A stretch of 64,000 bases of DNA. Source: Marinicauda pacifica. Its GTDB lineage: Bacteria; Pseudomonadota; Alphaproteobacteria; Caulobacterales; Maricaulaceae. Both the position numbers and the translations under genes were made by a program. The notes below the pieces were generated by a model. That model ran no database searches. It worked only from the letters and a program-made list of their open reading frames with translations, and was not told the origin of the DNA. Of the stretch, positions 18,934-27,073 are shown in pieces. Each line of letters starts with the position of its first letter. Positions within the stretch are counted from its first letter, which is position 1. The stretch covers positions 62,001 to 126,000 of the forward strand of contig NZ_SRXV01000001.1 of the NCBI RefSeq assembly GCF_004793635.1, in the 5' to 3' direction.

Positions 18934-20253
18934 TCACGCCGGCAGGCTCAGCACCGCCCTCAGACCGCCCAGCTCGCTTTCTTCCAGCCGGATATCCCCG
19001 CCATGGGCCCGCGCGGTGTCGCGGGCGATGGCCAGGCCGAGCCCGACGCCCTTCCTGTTGGCGTTGCGCGACTCGTCCAGGCGCGAAAACGCCTTGAAGG
19101 CCTCTGCGCGCTGGGGCTCGGGGATGCCCGGCCCGTCATCGTCGACCGCGACCTCGATCCGGCTCTCGGTACGCGATGCGCTCAGCACGACGTGCTCGCC
19201 AAAGGCCCGCCCGTTCTGGACCAGATTGGTCAGGGCCCGCTTCAGCGGCGCGGCGCGGCCGCGTATGACCAGCCCGTCCTCGATCTCCAGCGCAATATCC
19301 CCGCCATCCTCGCGGCGTACATCCTCGCCGATCTCGTAGCACAGCGCGGTCAGGTTCACTGCGCCGGGTTCCTCGCCCGCCTGGCCGCGGGCGAAAGCGA
19401 GGTATTCCTCCAGCGCCGCTTCCATCTCGGACAGATCCTTCATCGCCGCTTCGCGCTCTTCGCTCGCTGGCATCAGGGCGAGTTGCAGGCGCAGGCGCGT
19501 CAGCGGCGTGCGCAGGTCGTGGCTGACCCCGGCCAGCAGGGCGGTGCGCTGCTCCATGTGACGGATCAGGCGCTGGCGCATGTCGATGAAGGCGTGGGCG
19601 GCCTGTCGCACCTCGCGCGCGCCGGCCGGCTTGAAGCGTTCGCGGTCCTGGCCGCGCCCGAAGGCCTCGGCCGCTTCGGCCAGCTGGCGGATCGGTTTGA
19701 CCTGGTTGCGGATGAAGATGACCGAGACCGCGGTCAGCAGGCTCGTTGTGCCGATGATCCACAAAAGGAAGATATGCCCGGTCGTGGCAAACACGTGCTC
19801 GCGCACCACGATGAAGCGCAGCACGCCCTCGTCGACTGCCACGCGGATATCGACATATTCGGGATAGCGCGTGGTATCGAACCAGAACTCCTCGTCCAGC
19901 GTGTTCGAAAGGGCGCGCCGCAAGGCCCGGTCCAGCGCGCGGAAGAAGGCCGTGCGCCGCGCGGTCGGCAGCACGTCGCCTTCGCGCAGGTCGACCGACA
20001 GGCCCATCGTGTCATAGGCCTGACGCGACATCTCCTCGAACCGCCCGGGCTGGCTTTGATAGAGCGAGGTCATCATGGCGACATCGCCCGCCACGCTTTC
20101 CGACAGCCGCGCCGTCACCGTGTCCCAGTGTTCCTCGAAGAAGGTCCACGTCACCGCAACCTGCATCAGCGCCACCGGCAGGACGATGATCAGAAGCGAG
20201 CGCGCAAACAGGCCCTTGGGCAGGTAGCGCTTGATGCCGGTGCGGAACCTCAC
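18934..20253 (-). CDS. EnvZ-like sensor histidine kinase
   Basis: A 439-residue inner-membrane kinase. TM1 is near residues 17-37, followed by a periplasmic sensor of about 120 residues, TM2 near residues 160-180, a HAMP domain (FIRNQVKPIRQLAEAAEAFGRG), and the H box SHDLRTPLTRL near residue 245. The N box is LTNLVQNGRAFG and the G boxes are DDGPGIPEP and GVGLGLAIARD. It overlaps its response regulator by 4 nt. The signal is unknown; neighbours for lipid A synthesis hint at envelope sensing, but that is only inference. Confidence 0.92.
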   Translation of the reverse strand: MRFRTGIKRYLPKGLFARSLLIIVLPVALMQVAVTWTFFEEHWDTVTARLSESVAGDVAMMTSLYQSQPGRFEEMSRQAYDTMGLSVDLREGDVLPTARRTAFFRALDRALRRALSNTLDEEFWFDTTRYPEYVDIRVAVDEGVLRFIVVREHVFATTGHIFLLWIIGTTSLLTAVSVIFIRNQVKPIRQLAEAAEAFGRGQDRERFKPAGAREVRQAAHAFIDMRQRLIRHMEQRTALLAGVSHDLRTPLTRLRLQLALMPASEEREAAMKDLSEMEAALEEYLAFARGQAGEEPGAVNLTALCYEIGEDVRREDGGDIALEIEDGLVIRGRAAPLKRALTNLVQNGRAFGEHVVLSASRTESRIEVAVDDDGPGIPEPQRAEAFKAFSRLDESRNANRKGVGLGLAIARDTARAHGGDIRLEESELGGLRAVLSLPA

Positions 20254-20963
20254 CGGCCCGACCCGCTGTCGAAGACGGCTTCGGCGACGAGCTTGTAGCC
20301 TTCCCCGCGTACGGTCTGGATCCAGATCGGCGCCTTGGGATCGGCCTCGATCTTGCGCCGCAGGCGGGTGATCTGAACGTCCACGGCGCGTTCCCCAGCC
20401 CCGGCCGCGGCCTTCTCGGACAGGGCTTCGCGGCTGACCGGCTGACCCGCGCTCTGGGCCAGCGTGACCAGAAGCGCGCCTTCTCCGCCAGTCAGGCGCA
20501 CGCGCTCGCCCTCGCGCTGGAGGTTTGCGGTGTCCAGATCCAGCTGCCAGGGCCCGAACACGACCCGCGAGGGGCCCTGGGTGCGGGGCAGCGACCGGCG
20601 CAATATCGCCTGGACGCGCAGGATCAGTTCTTCCGGCTCGAACGGCTTGGCCAGATAATCGTCCGCGCCCGCCGTCAGGCCGCGGATACGGTCTTCGGGT
20701 TCGCCGCGTGCGGTCAGCAGCAGGATCGGGACATCGCCGGTCTCGCGCACCGTCTCGGTCAGCTCGAACCCGTCCATGCCCGGCATCATGACGTCGAGGA
20801 TCAGAAGGTCGAAGGCGAGCGAGCGCAGCATGGACAGCGCCTTGGCCGCCTGCGGGGCGGCGGACACGCGATAGCCGCGTGCGCGCAGGAACTTCGTCAG
20901 CAGTTCGCGGATGCGGTCGTCATCGTCGACGACAAGGATATGGCTCTGGCGTGCATCGTTCAT
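20250..20963 (-). CDS. OmpR-family response regulator
   Basis: A 237-residue two-domain regulator. The receiver has the acidic pair VVDDDD, the phosphoacceptor in LILDVMMPGMDG (Asp about 56) and LAKPFEPEEL with the conserved Lys. The C-terminal winged helix ends with VDVQITRLRRKIEADPKAPIWIQTVRGEGYKLV, typical of OmpR/PhoB. The ATG at 20963 begins MNDARQSHILVVDDD and is preferred over the start at 21020. It precedes and overlaps the kinase gene. Confidence 0.94.
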   Translation of the reverse strand: MNDARQSHILVVDDDDRIRELLTKFLRARGYRVSAAPQAAKALSMLRSLAFDLLILDVMMPGMDGFELTETVRETGDVPILLLTARGEPEDRIRGLTAGADDYLAKPFEPEELILRVQAILRRSLPRTQGPSRVVFGPWQLDLDTANLQREGERVRLTGGEGALLVTLAQSAGQPVSREALSEKAAAGAGERAVDVQITRLRRKIEADPKAPIWIQTVRGEGYKLVAEAVFDSGSGR

Positions 20964-21038
20964 GGGGCGACCCGGTGATGGGCGGGTGGCCAGAGTGGAC
21001 TGGTCTGCCCGAAGAGACAATTCACGGCGCGCTTCACA

Positions 21039-21944
21039 CTATTTCGGTTTTTTGTACAACGGCTTTTCAAAGCGGCGATGGACCCAGAACCATTGCTCGG
21101 GCGCTTCGAGAATGCGCGCCTCGATAAACTCGTTGATGCGCGTCACGGTCTGCAGGATCGCCTCGTTTCCGCTGCCTTCGGGTGTATCGAGCGGCTCATG
21201 CACCTTCACGTGAAAGCGCGTGCCCTCCACGCGCCGCACCGACATCGGCACCAGGGGCGCGTCATAGCGCTGCGCCAGTCGGGCCGGGCCGGAGGCGGTC
21301 ATCGCGGGGCGACCGAAGAAGGGCGCCGCGATACCGTCATTCATCTTCTGATCGTTCATCAGCCCGACCGGGTTGCCGGCCTGCAGCGCGGCCAGCATCT
21401 CCTTGGCGCCCGAACCGCCCTTGGGTGTCAGGATACGCACGCCATAGGCCTGGCGCTGGGCGATGATGCGCCGGTCGATGATCGGATTGTTGGCGTGGCG
21501 ATAGGTGATCCGGCAGGTCTTCAGATGCTGGGCCAGAGTCGCGCCGATCATCTCCCAGTTGGCGAAATGGCCGGAGAACAGCACGGTCGGCGCCTTTGAC
21601 CGGCCGATATCTTCCAGGATTTCCGCGCCCTCGACCGTGACCTGCTGCGAGCGCACGCTCATGTCGAAGCGATCCATGTTGGGAAACTCTCCCAGAACCC
21701 GGCCGAAATTGTCCCACATCGCATCCAGCAGTGAGTCCAGCTCGCGCTCATGGGCATCGGGAAAGGCGATTCGCATGTTCACGCGCGCGACATGATGCGC
21801 GCCGCTGAGCGGGCCGATCCGGCGCAGCAGGGCGCTGCCCGCAACACTCGCGCGCTCAAGCCCCATGGCCCGGAACATGCCCTGATAGGCATCCCAGGCG
21901 AGGGCTTCGCCGCGCCAGCCCAGCCTTTGAAGAAGCGTTGTCAT
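21039..21944 (-). CDS. LpxL/HtrB-like lysophospholipid/lauroyl acyltransferase
   Basis: A 301-residue inner-membrane acyltransferase of the LpxL/LpxM family, which adds secondary acyl chains to Kdo2-lipid IVA. The catalytic HX4E motif is in SGHFANWEM near residue 125. Other family features are NDQKMNDGIAAPFFGRPAMTASGPARLA and the ending PEQWFWVHRRFEKP. It follows lpxK by 9 nt at the end of the DUF374-waaA-lpxK-lpxL run, supporting a role in lipid A maturation. Confidence 0.9.
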   Translation of the reverse strand: MTTLLQRLGWRGEALAWDAYQGMFRAMGLERASVAGSALLRRIGPLSGAHHVARVNMRIAFPDAHERELDSLLDAMWDNFGRVLGEFPNMDRFDMSVRSQQVTVEGAEILEDIGRSKAPTVLFSGHFANWEMIGATLAQHLKTCRITYRHANNPIIDRRIIAQRQAYGVRILTPKGGSGAKEMLAALQAGNPVGLMNDQKMNDGIAAPFFGRPAMTASGPARLAQRYDAPLVPMSVRRVEGTRFHVKVHEPLDTPEGSGNEAILQTVTRINEFIEARILEAPEQWFWVHRRFEKPLYKKPK

Positions 21945-21953
21945 GGGGTTGGT

Positions 21954-22964
21954 CTAGCCGGGCTTCGCCGCGCCGTCCACGCTTTGGCGAAGCAGGTCGC
22001 TGACATGGGCCGGTGCGGAAAACCGCACCTCGACCGGCCAGGCCGCCACCTGTTTGCGCCAGTCGGGTGAAAGGCGCACCCAGTCCTTCTCGGTCGTGAC
22101 CAGGCGCGCGCGGTGGGCCGCGGCCAGATCGGCGAGGCGCTCCAGCTCGGCATTGGAGAAGGCGTGGTGATCGGGAAAGCTCGCCGTCTCGGCCAGCTCT
22201 CCGCCGGCCCGCGCCAGCGCGTCGTAGAATTTCTGCGGCCGTCCGATTCCGGCAAAGGCGAGCAGGCGTCCCTCCGGCGGCGCCTCGCCCGGCTCCAGCC
22301 AGGCACGCACCACGGGCAGGGGGCTGTCGACAAGCTGCAGGCGGCGATAGTCGGGCTGCGTCTCGCTATCCGGCATCATCACGATGACCGCGTCGGCGCG
22401 GGCCAGCCCGCGCGCCACCGGTTCGCGCAGCGGCCCGGCGGGAAAGACCCGGCCGGCGCCCCAGCCGGCCTCCCCGTCGACCACGACCAGCGAGAGATCC
22501 TTGTGCAGGCTGGGGTTCTGGTGTCCGTCATCCATCACGATCACGTCCACGCCCTCGGCCTGCATGGCCAGCGCTCCGGCGGCGCGGTCGCGCGCGATCC
22601 ACGCCTCGCCCGTGCGCGCCAGCAGCAGCGGCTCGTCGCCCACATCGCCCGCCGTGTGATGATCGGGGGCGACGCGCACCGGGCCGTCCAGCCGGCCCTT
22701 CCAGCCCCGGCTCAGGGACGCTGCGCGCAGCCCGTCCTGCCTCAGTTGTTCGACCAGGGCACGCACCACCGGCGTCTTGCCCGTCCCGCCCAGCGTCAGG
22801 TTCCCCACGCAGATCACCGGGATGCCGGCGCGCTGCGGTGTGGCACGTGCGATCCGCCACGCCCCGAGGGCCGCATAGAGCGCACCCAGCGGGGTCAGCA
22901 GCGCGCGGGTCAGGGCGGCCGACCCGCGGGGCGCATCGTCCTGCCAGAATGCGGGAGGGCGCAT
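21954..22964 (-). CDS. lpxK: Tetraacyldisaccharide 4'-kinase
   Basis: Phosphorylates the 4' position of the lipid A disaccharide to give lipid IVA, at the cytoplasmic face of the inner membrane. The 336 residues contain the P-loop-like NLTLGGTGKTPVVRALVEQL near residue 55, SLSRGWKGRL, VIVMDDGHQNPSL and the ending region FPDHHAFSNAELERL. The start overlaps the waaA stop by 1 nt (TGATG). Co-transcribed with waaA. Confidence 0.95.
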   Translation of the reverse strand: MRPPAFWQDDAPRGSAALTRALLTPLGALYAALGAWRIARATPQRAGIPVICVGNLTLGGTGKTPVVRALVEQLRQDGLRAASLSRGWKGRLDGPVRVAPDHHTAGDVGDEPLLLARTGEAWIARDRAAGALAMQAEGVDVIVMDDGHQNPSLHKDLSLVVVDGEAGWGAGRVFPAGPLREPVARGLARADAVIVMMPDSETQPDYRRLQLVDSPLPVVRAWLEPGEAPPEGRLLAFAGIGRPQKFYDALARAGGELAETASFPDHHAFSNAELERLADLAAAHRARLVTTEKDWVRLSPDWRKQVAAWPVEVRFSAPAHVSDLLRQSVDGAAKPG

Positions 22965-24244
22965 CAGTCGCTCTCCTCGGCCAGCAGGGGCAGGAGCGCA
23001 CCCAGCGTGACGTCCAACGATTGGCCCGCCAGCGCAGCCAGAGCGGCCTCGCCCGCCGCCCGCGCTTCGTCGCCGCGTGTCCAGGCCTGCTCAATGGCGC
23101 GCGCGATCCTCTCTGGCGTTCCCGCCGTCTCGACCGCTCCGGCCTCGCGATAGGCGGCGAAGACATCGTCGAAGCTGGCCGTATGCGGCCCGGTGACGAC
23201 CTGGGCACCGGCCCTCGTGGCTTCCAGCGGGTTATGCCCGCCAATGCCCGGCAGCAGGCTGCCCGCGATGAAGGCGACCGGCGCGGCGGTGAACCACAGT
23301 GCCATCTCGCCCAGCGTGTCGGTCAGCCACACGGCCGTGTCCGGTGAGGGCGTCTCCCCGCCGGAGCGGCGCGCTGCGGTCAGGCCGGTTCGGCCGATCA
23401 GCTCGCGGATCGCCGGGCCGCGCTCGGGGTGGCGCGGCGCCAGGATCAGCAGCGCGTCAGGGGTTTGGCGCAGGATCTCGGCATGCGCGGCCAGGAGGAT
23501 CTCGTCCTCGCCCTCATGCGTGCTTGCCGCCACCCAGACCGGGCGCGCACCGACCGTGCGGCGCACGCAGTCGAGCGCATCGGCGTCCGGCGGTGTGAAT
23601 CCTGCGTCCAGTTTCAGATTGCCGACCGGCTCCAGCGGCGTGCCCAGCAGGGCGGACAGACCCTGCGCGGTGCGCAGGTCGGCCGGGCCGATCCAGTCGA
23701 AGCAGGACAATAGCCAGCGCGCGGTGTCCGGCCAGCGCCTCCAGCTTTGCAGCGAGCGCTCGTTCATGCGCGCATTGACCAGCGCCATGGGCGTGCCGCG
23801 CCTTGCCGTCTCCAGGATCAGGTTGGGCCACAGCTCGCTCTCGGTGAAGACGGCGAGATCGGGCTGCCAATGGTCCAGGAAACGCTCCACCGCGTCGATC
23901 CGGTCGACCGGCGGGAATTGGTGCAGCAGGCCGGGCCGGGCGCGCTCGCCGATCAGCCGGGCCGAGGTGCGCGTGCCCGATGTGATGAGGACGCCCAGAC
24001 CGGGCCGGCGGGCCTGCAGGGCCTCGGCGAGGGTGAGGGCGACCAGGCTTTCGCCGACGCTTGCGGCATGGATCCAGACCAGCGGTCCGGCCGGCCTGGG
24101 CTGGCCGGCGCGGCCCAGACGCTCGCCGAGGCGGGCCTTGTCTTCCTTGCCGGCCCTGGCGCGCCGGGTCAGCGCCGGTCCGGCCAGTCCGCCCAGGGCC
24201 CGCGTCGCAGCGCGGTACAGCGTCAATCCGGGCGGAAAACTCAT
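22964..24244 (-). CDS. waaA: 3-deoxy-D-manno-octulosonic acid (Kdo) transferase
   Basis: Attaches Kdo from CMP-Kdo to lipid IVA. The 426-residue protein begins MSFPPGLTLYRAATRALGG with an N-terminal membrane anchor. It has IHAASVGE near residue 50, VFTESELWPNLI, VWVAASTHEGEDE and the C-terminal GIGGHNPLEATRAGAQVVTGPHT that forms the donor site. The ATG at 24244 overlaps the DUF374 stop by 4 nt. A longer open frame to 24418 is an upstream extension inside the DUF374 gene. Confidence 0.95.
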   Translation of the reverse strand: MSFPPGLTLYRAATRALGGLAGPALTRRARAGKEDKARLGERLGRAGQPRPAGPLVWIHAASVGESLVALTLAEALQARRPGLGVLITSGTRTSARLIGERARPGLLHQFPPVDRIDAVERFLDHWQPDLAVFTESELWPNLILETARRGTPMALVNARMNERSLQSWRRWPDTARWLLSCFDWIGPADLRTAQGLSALLGTPLEPVGNLKLDAGFTPPDADALDCVRRTVGARPVWVAASTHEGEDEILLAAHAEILRQTPDALLILAPRHPERGPAIRELIGRTGLTAARRSGGETPSPDTAVWLTDTLGEMALWFTAAPVAFIAGSLLPGIGGHNPLEATRAGAQVVTGPHTASFDDVFAAYREAGAVETAGTPERIARAIEQAWTRGDEARAAGEAALAALAGQSLDVTLGALLPLLAEESD

Positions 24245-24990
24245 AGGGCGAGATCCGCACGGGGGGCAGGCGGGGCCTTGGCAGGTTCGATGATCTCCGC
24301 CCCGGTCAGGCGTTCGGCCTGCTGTGTGGCCTCGATCAGCCGGGTCTCCAGTGTCTGGCGGGCCGCCTCCAGCGCATCGCTGTCCGCGCCCGGCTCCAGC
24401 ACGAGCGGTTCGGTCCACACCATGGCCCCGCGCGAGAAAGGCAGCGGCAGGACGAAGCGGTCCCAGGAGTTGAACACGATGCGCGAGCGCGTCGACCAGC
24501 CCATGGCGACAATCGGGGCGCCGGTAGTCTTGGCCAGCCGGATTGCGCCCTGCGAAGCACGGTAGCGCGGCCCGCGCGGCCCGTCCGGGGTCACCGCGAT
24601 ACAGCCGCCCTGGCGCACGTGCCGGGCCATGGCGCGGAAGGCGGCGAGCGCCCCCTTCTCCTGGTCGGCCTTCTTGGCATTGCGTGAGGATCCGCGCACC
24701 GTGCCGAAGCCGCGCAGAGCCGCGAACCTGGCCACGACCTCGCCCTCGCGCGAGCGGGAGATCAGCACCGAGACCGGTTGCGCGCGCCGGGGCCAGGCCA
24801 CAGGGGCCATCAGGATGCGCCCGTGCCAGGTGCAGGCGACGACGCCCCGGCCGCCCTGCCAGACCGCCTCCATCGGCGTCAGGCCCTCATAGGTCCATCG
24901 CGTCGTATGCTTGACCAGGCTCACATAGACGGAGAGCAGGCCGGCAATGGCGAAGCGGATCGCAGGGGTGTCGAGCAGCGCTTTGAACAT
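24241..24990 (-). CDS. DUF374 lysophospholipid acyltransferase-like protein
   Basis: A 249-residue acyltransferase-fold protein of the DUF374 family, usually beside waaA in alphaproteobacteria, with an N-terminal membrane segment (IAGLLSVYVSLV). Motifs are CTWHGRILMAP (the His-containing block), VLISRSREGEVVARF and the glycine-rich VTPDGPRGPRYRA. The substrate is unproven; the context suggests lipid A or Kdo-lipid modification. The ATG at 24990 (MFKALLDTP) matches the usual start; an upstream GTG at 25065 is possible. First gene of the lipid A run. Confidence 0.85.
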   Translation of the reverse strand: MFKALLDTPAIRFAIAGLLSVYVSLVKHTTRWTYEGLTPMEAVWQGGRGVVACTWHGRILMAPVAWPRRAQPVSVLISRSREGEVVARFAALRGFGTVRGSSRNAKKADQEKGALAAFRAMARHVRQGGCIAVTPDGPRGPRYRASQGAIRLAKTTGAPIVAMGWSTRSRIVFNSWDRFVLPLPFSRGAMVWTEPLVLEPGADSDALEAARQTLETRLIEATQQAERLTGAEIIEPAKAPPAPRADLAL

Positions 24991-25121
24991 GGTGCCATCT
25001 TGCTCGCCTCTGGCGCGCACCGCGTCAAGCATCATCGCCCGCGAGGTCTCAGTGCGCCCCTTCACCCCGTGACCGCTGCGATGGCTTGTCAGGCGCGCGC
25101 GCTGCGCTTAAGTCGCCCCGC

Positions 25122-25784
25122 ATGACTTACGACCTGACCGACAAGAGCGAGTATCAGCGCGCCATGCGTGGCCTGATGTGGGGCGATCACGGCGTCCTGC
25201 GCCTGGCGTTCAAGAATTTCCGCGAGGTCGGGCCGGGCATGTGGCGCGGCAACCAGCCGAGCCCGGAACGCCTGAAAGTGCTCCAGCAGGCCGGGTTCAA
25301 GACGATCCTGAATTTGCGCGGGTCGCAGAAGGGCCGCCACTATTACGATCTCGAACACCACACCGCGCGCGAACTCGGTCTCGCCATTGTCGACCTGCCC
25401 TGGGGATCGCGCGAAGCGCCCTATGTCGAGCGCATCGAACAGCTGATCGAGGTCTTCGACACGATCGAATATCCCGCCTTCATGCATTGCAAGTCGGGCG
25501 CGGACCGGGCCGGCATCGTCGCCGTGCTCTACAAGCTGCTGCACGAGGGCGCCTCCTTCGAGGACGCCATCCAGCAGCTCTCCTTCAAATACGGCCATGT
25601 CCGCCAGGGCAAGACGGGCATGCTCGACCATTTCTTCGATCTCTACCGCCAGCGCAATGCGCGCGAACCGATCGATTTCCTCACCTGGGTGCGCACCGAA
25701 TACGACCGGCAGGCCTGCCATGACGGCTTCATGGCAAGCTGGTGGGGCTCGATGCTCACCGAGAAGGTTCTGAGGCGGGAGTAG
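25122..25784 (+). CDS. Dual-specificity/tyrosine phosphatase-like protein
   Basis: A 220-residue cytoplasmic protein with the Cys-phosphatase loop CX5R in HCKSGADRAG near residue 125. NFREVGPGMWRGNQPSPERL at the N-terminus and TILNLRGSQKGRHYYDLE match a family of bacterial DSP-like phosphatases. The substrate (protein, lipid or sugar phosphate) cannot be told. It reads rightward, opposite to the lipid A genes on both sides, and seems to have been placed between msbA and the DUF374 gene. The start at 25122 has only a weak ribosome binding site. Confidence 0.82.
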   Translation: MTYDLTDKSEYQRAMRGLMWGDHGVLRLAFKNFREVGPGMWRGNQPSPERLKVLQQAGFKTILNLRGSQKGRHYYDLEHHTARELGLAIVDLPWGSREAPYVERIEQLIEVFDTIEYPAFMHCKSGADRAGIVAVLYKLLHEGASFEDAIQQLSFKYGHVRQGKTGMLDHFFDLYRQRNAREPIDFLTWVRTEYDRQACHDGFMASWWGSMLTEKVLRRE

Positions 25785-25833
25785 CGCAAATCACGTAAAT
25801 GCTGTATTTCTTGCATATGAAGGGAAACGCAGC

Positions 25834-26088
25834 ATGAGCGATCCGATTTTCTCCACCAGCGACCTGTCACGCAAGTCGGGCGACATCATCGCCGAGGCAC
25901 TGCGCCGGCCGGTGACCATCACCCAGCGCAACAAGCCGCGCCTCGTCGTGATGAATGTCGAGGATTATGAGCGCCTCCGGGCGCAAGCCGATCCGCGACG
26001 GGCTTACTCCACCGCCGAGATGCCACGCGACCTCCTGGAGGAAACGCTCGCGGCCATGGATCGCTATATCAAGGACGACGAGGCCTGA
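25834..26088 (+). CDS. Phd/YefM-family antitoxin
   Basis: An 84-residue antitoxin. FSTSDLSRKSGDIIAEALRRPVTITQRNKPRLVVMNVEDYERL is the classic Phd/YefM DNA-binding fold (quoted here only as family description; key residues are at 6-49). The C-terminal tail ending MDRYIKDDEA should contact the toxin. It starts with a good AAGGGA ribosome site and precedes the next gene by 3 nt. Confidence 0.85.
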   Translation: MSDPIFSTSDLSRKSGDIIAEALRRPVTITQRNKPRLVVMNVEDYERLRAQADPRRAYSTAEMPRDLLEETLAAMDRYIKDDEA

Positions 26089-26091
26089 CCG

Positions 26092-26502
26092 ATGGCCTTC
26101 GATGCGGTCACGACGGGCAGCGTCATCGGCTACCCGTATCTGTGGCGGCGGGAGGCTCTGGCAGGTGAAACGGCCGGTCGCAAGGAGCGCCCGGTCGCCG
26201 TTGCGGTTCGTTTGGTGAGACCGGCGGGCGATCAACTCATCCTGCTTGCGATCACGACCAGACAGCCTTCCGGCGGCGCGGGCGTGGAAATACCCTGGCC
26301 GGAAAAGCAGCGGGCCGGACTGGATGTAGACAAACGTCTCTGGATTATAGTGAGCGAGTGCAATTTCGATGTCGTGGGGCTGTCGTTTCACCTCTCGCCA
26401 TCTGCACCGCTTGGCCGGTTTTCCGGGTCGTATATGAAAGTCTTGCGAGAGGCGTTGGCGCAAGCGGGCGGTCTTTCGTTATCCGTCTCACGGCTGGAGT
26501 AG
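26092..26502 (+). CDS. PemK/MazF-like toxin candidate
   Basis: A 136-residue protein placed 3 nt after a Phd/YefM antitoxin gene. VIGYPYLWRREALAGE, then GRKERPVAVAVRL, LLAITTRQP, VEIPWPEKQRAGLD and LWIIVSECN follow the order of the alphaproteobacterial 'growth inhibitor PemK-like' proteins. Family members are related to the MazF/PemK endoribonuclease fold. The pairing of a PemK-like toxin with a Phd antitoxin rather than MazE is a mixed module. The assignment rests on remembered pattern and context. Confidence 0.6.
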   Translation: MAFDAVTTGSVIGYPYLWRREALAGETAGRKERPVAVAVRLVRPAGDQLILLAITTRQPSGGAGVEIPWPEKQRAGLDVDKRLWIIVSECNFDVVGLSFHLSPSAPLGRFSGSYMKVLREALAQAGGLSLSVSRLE

Positions 26503-26509
26503 CCGGGCC

Positions 26510-27073
26510 TCACCCGCCCCAGGTGTGGTCGACGAAGATCGACACGCCGATGGCGATCAGCACGAGCCCGCCCAGAATTTCTGCCTTCTTGCCCAGCGCT
26601 TCGCGCGCATACGGCCCGATCAGATAGCCGATGGTGGAAAGGCTGAACGAGGCCAGCCCGATGACCAGCGCCGCGTAAGCGCTGGCGCCGCTCAGGCCCA
26701 GCGCCACGCCCACGGCGGCAGAATCGACGCTGGTGCCCAGCGCGGTGAGTATGGTGGTGGCAAAGCCGGGCGGCGGTCCGGCCTCGTCGGGCTCCGCGTC
26801 GCTGGCAAGGCCCTCGCGGATCATTCGCACACCGATGAAGCAGAGCAGGACGAGGGCGATCCAGTGGTCGAGCGCGGTGATGACCGGGGCAAAGGTCCGC
26901 GCGGCCATCCAGCCGGCCAGCGCCATCAGGCCTTCCGCCCCGCCAAACACGGCCCCGACGCGCACGGCCGTCAGAGCGCGCGGGCGGACTTCTTTCGATC
27001 CGCGCGCCAGTGCCGCCGCGAACGCATCGGTCGACAGGCTGATCGCGGTGAGGGAGAGGGTGAGAACGCTCAC
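26510..27073 (-). CDS. mntP: Manganese efflux pump MntP
   Basis: A 187-residue inner-membrane Mn2+ exporter of the DUF204/MntP family. It has two related halves, each with an acidic helix motif: SLSTDAFAAALARG near residue 13 and GTSVDSAAVGVALGLSG near residue 110. Six membrane segments are visible. The start overlaps the MsbA-like gene's stop by 4 nt, so it is translated from the same leftward mRNA. I saw no mntP riboswitch-like leader, which fits its internal operon position. Confidence 0.9.
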   Translation of the reverse strand: MSVLTLSLTAISLSTDAFAAALARGSKEVRPRALTAVRVGAVFGGAEGLMALAGWMAARTFAPVITALDHWIALVLLCFIGVRMIREGLASDAEPDEAGPPPGFATTILTALGTSVDSAAVGVALGLSGASAYAALVIGLASFSLSTIGYLIGPYAREALGKKAEILGGLVLIAIGVSIFVDHTWGG

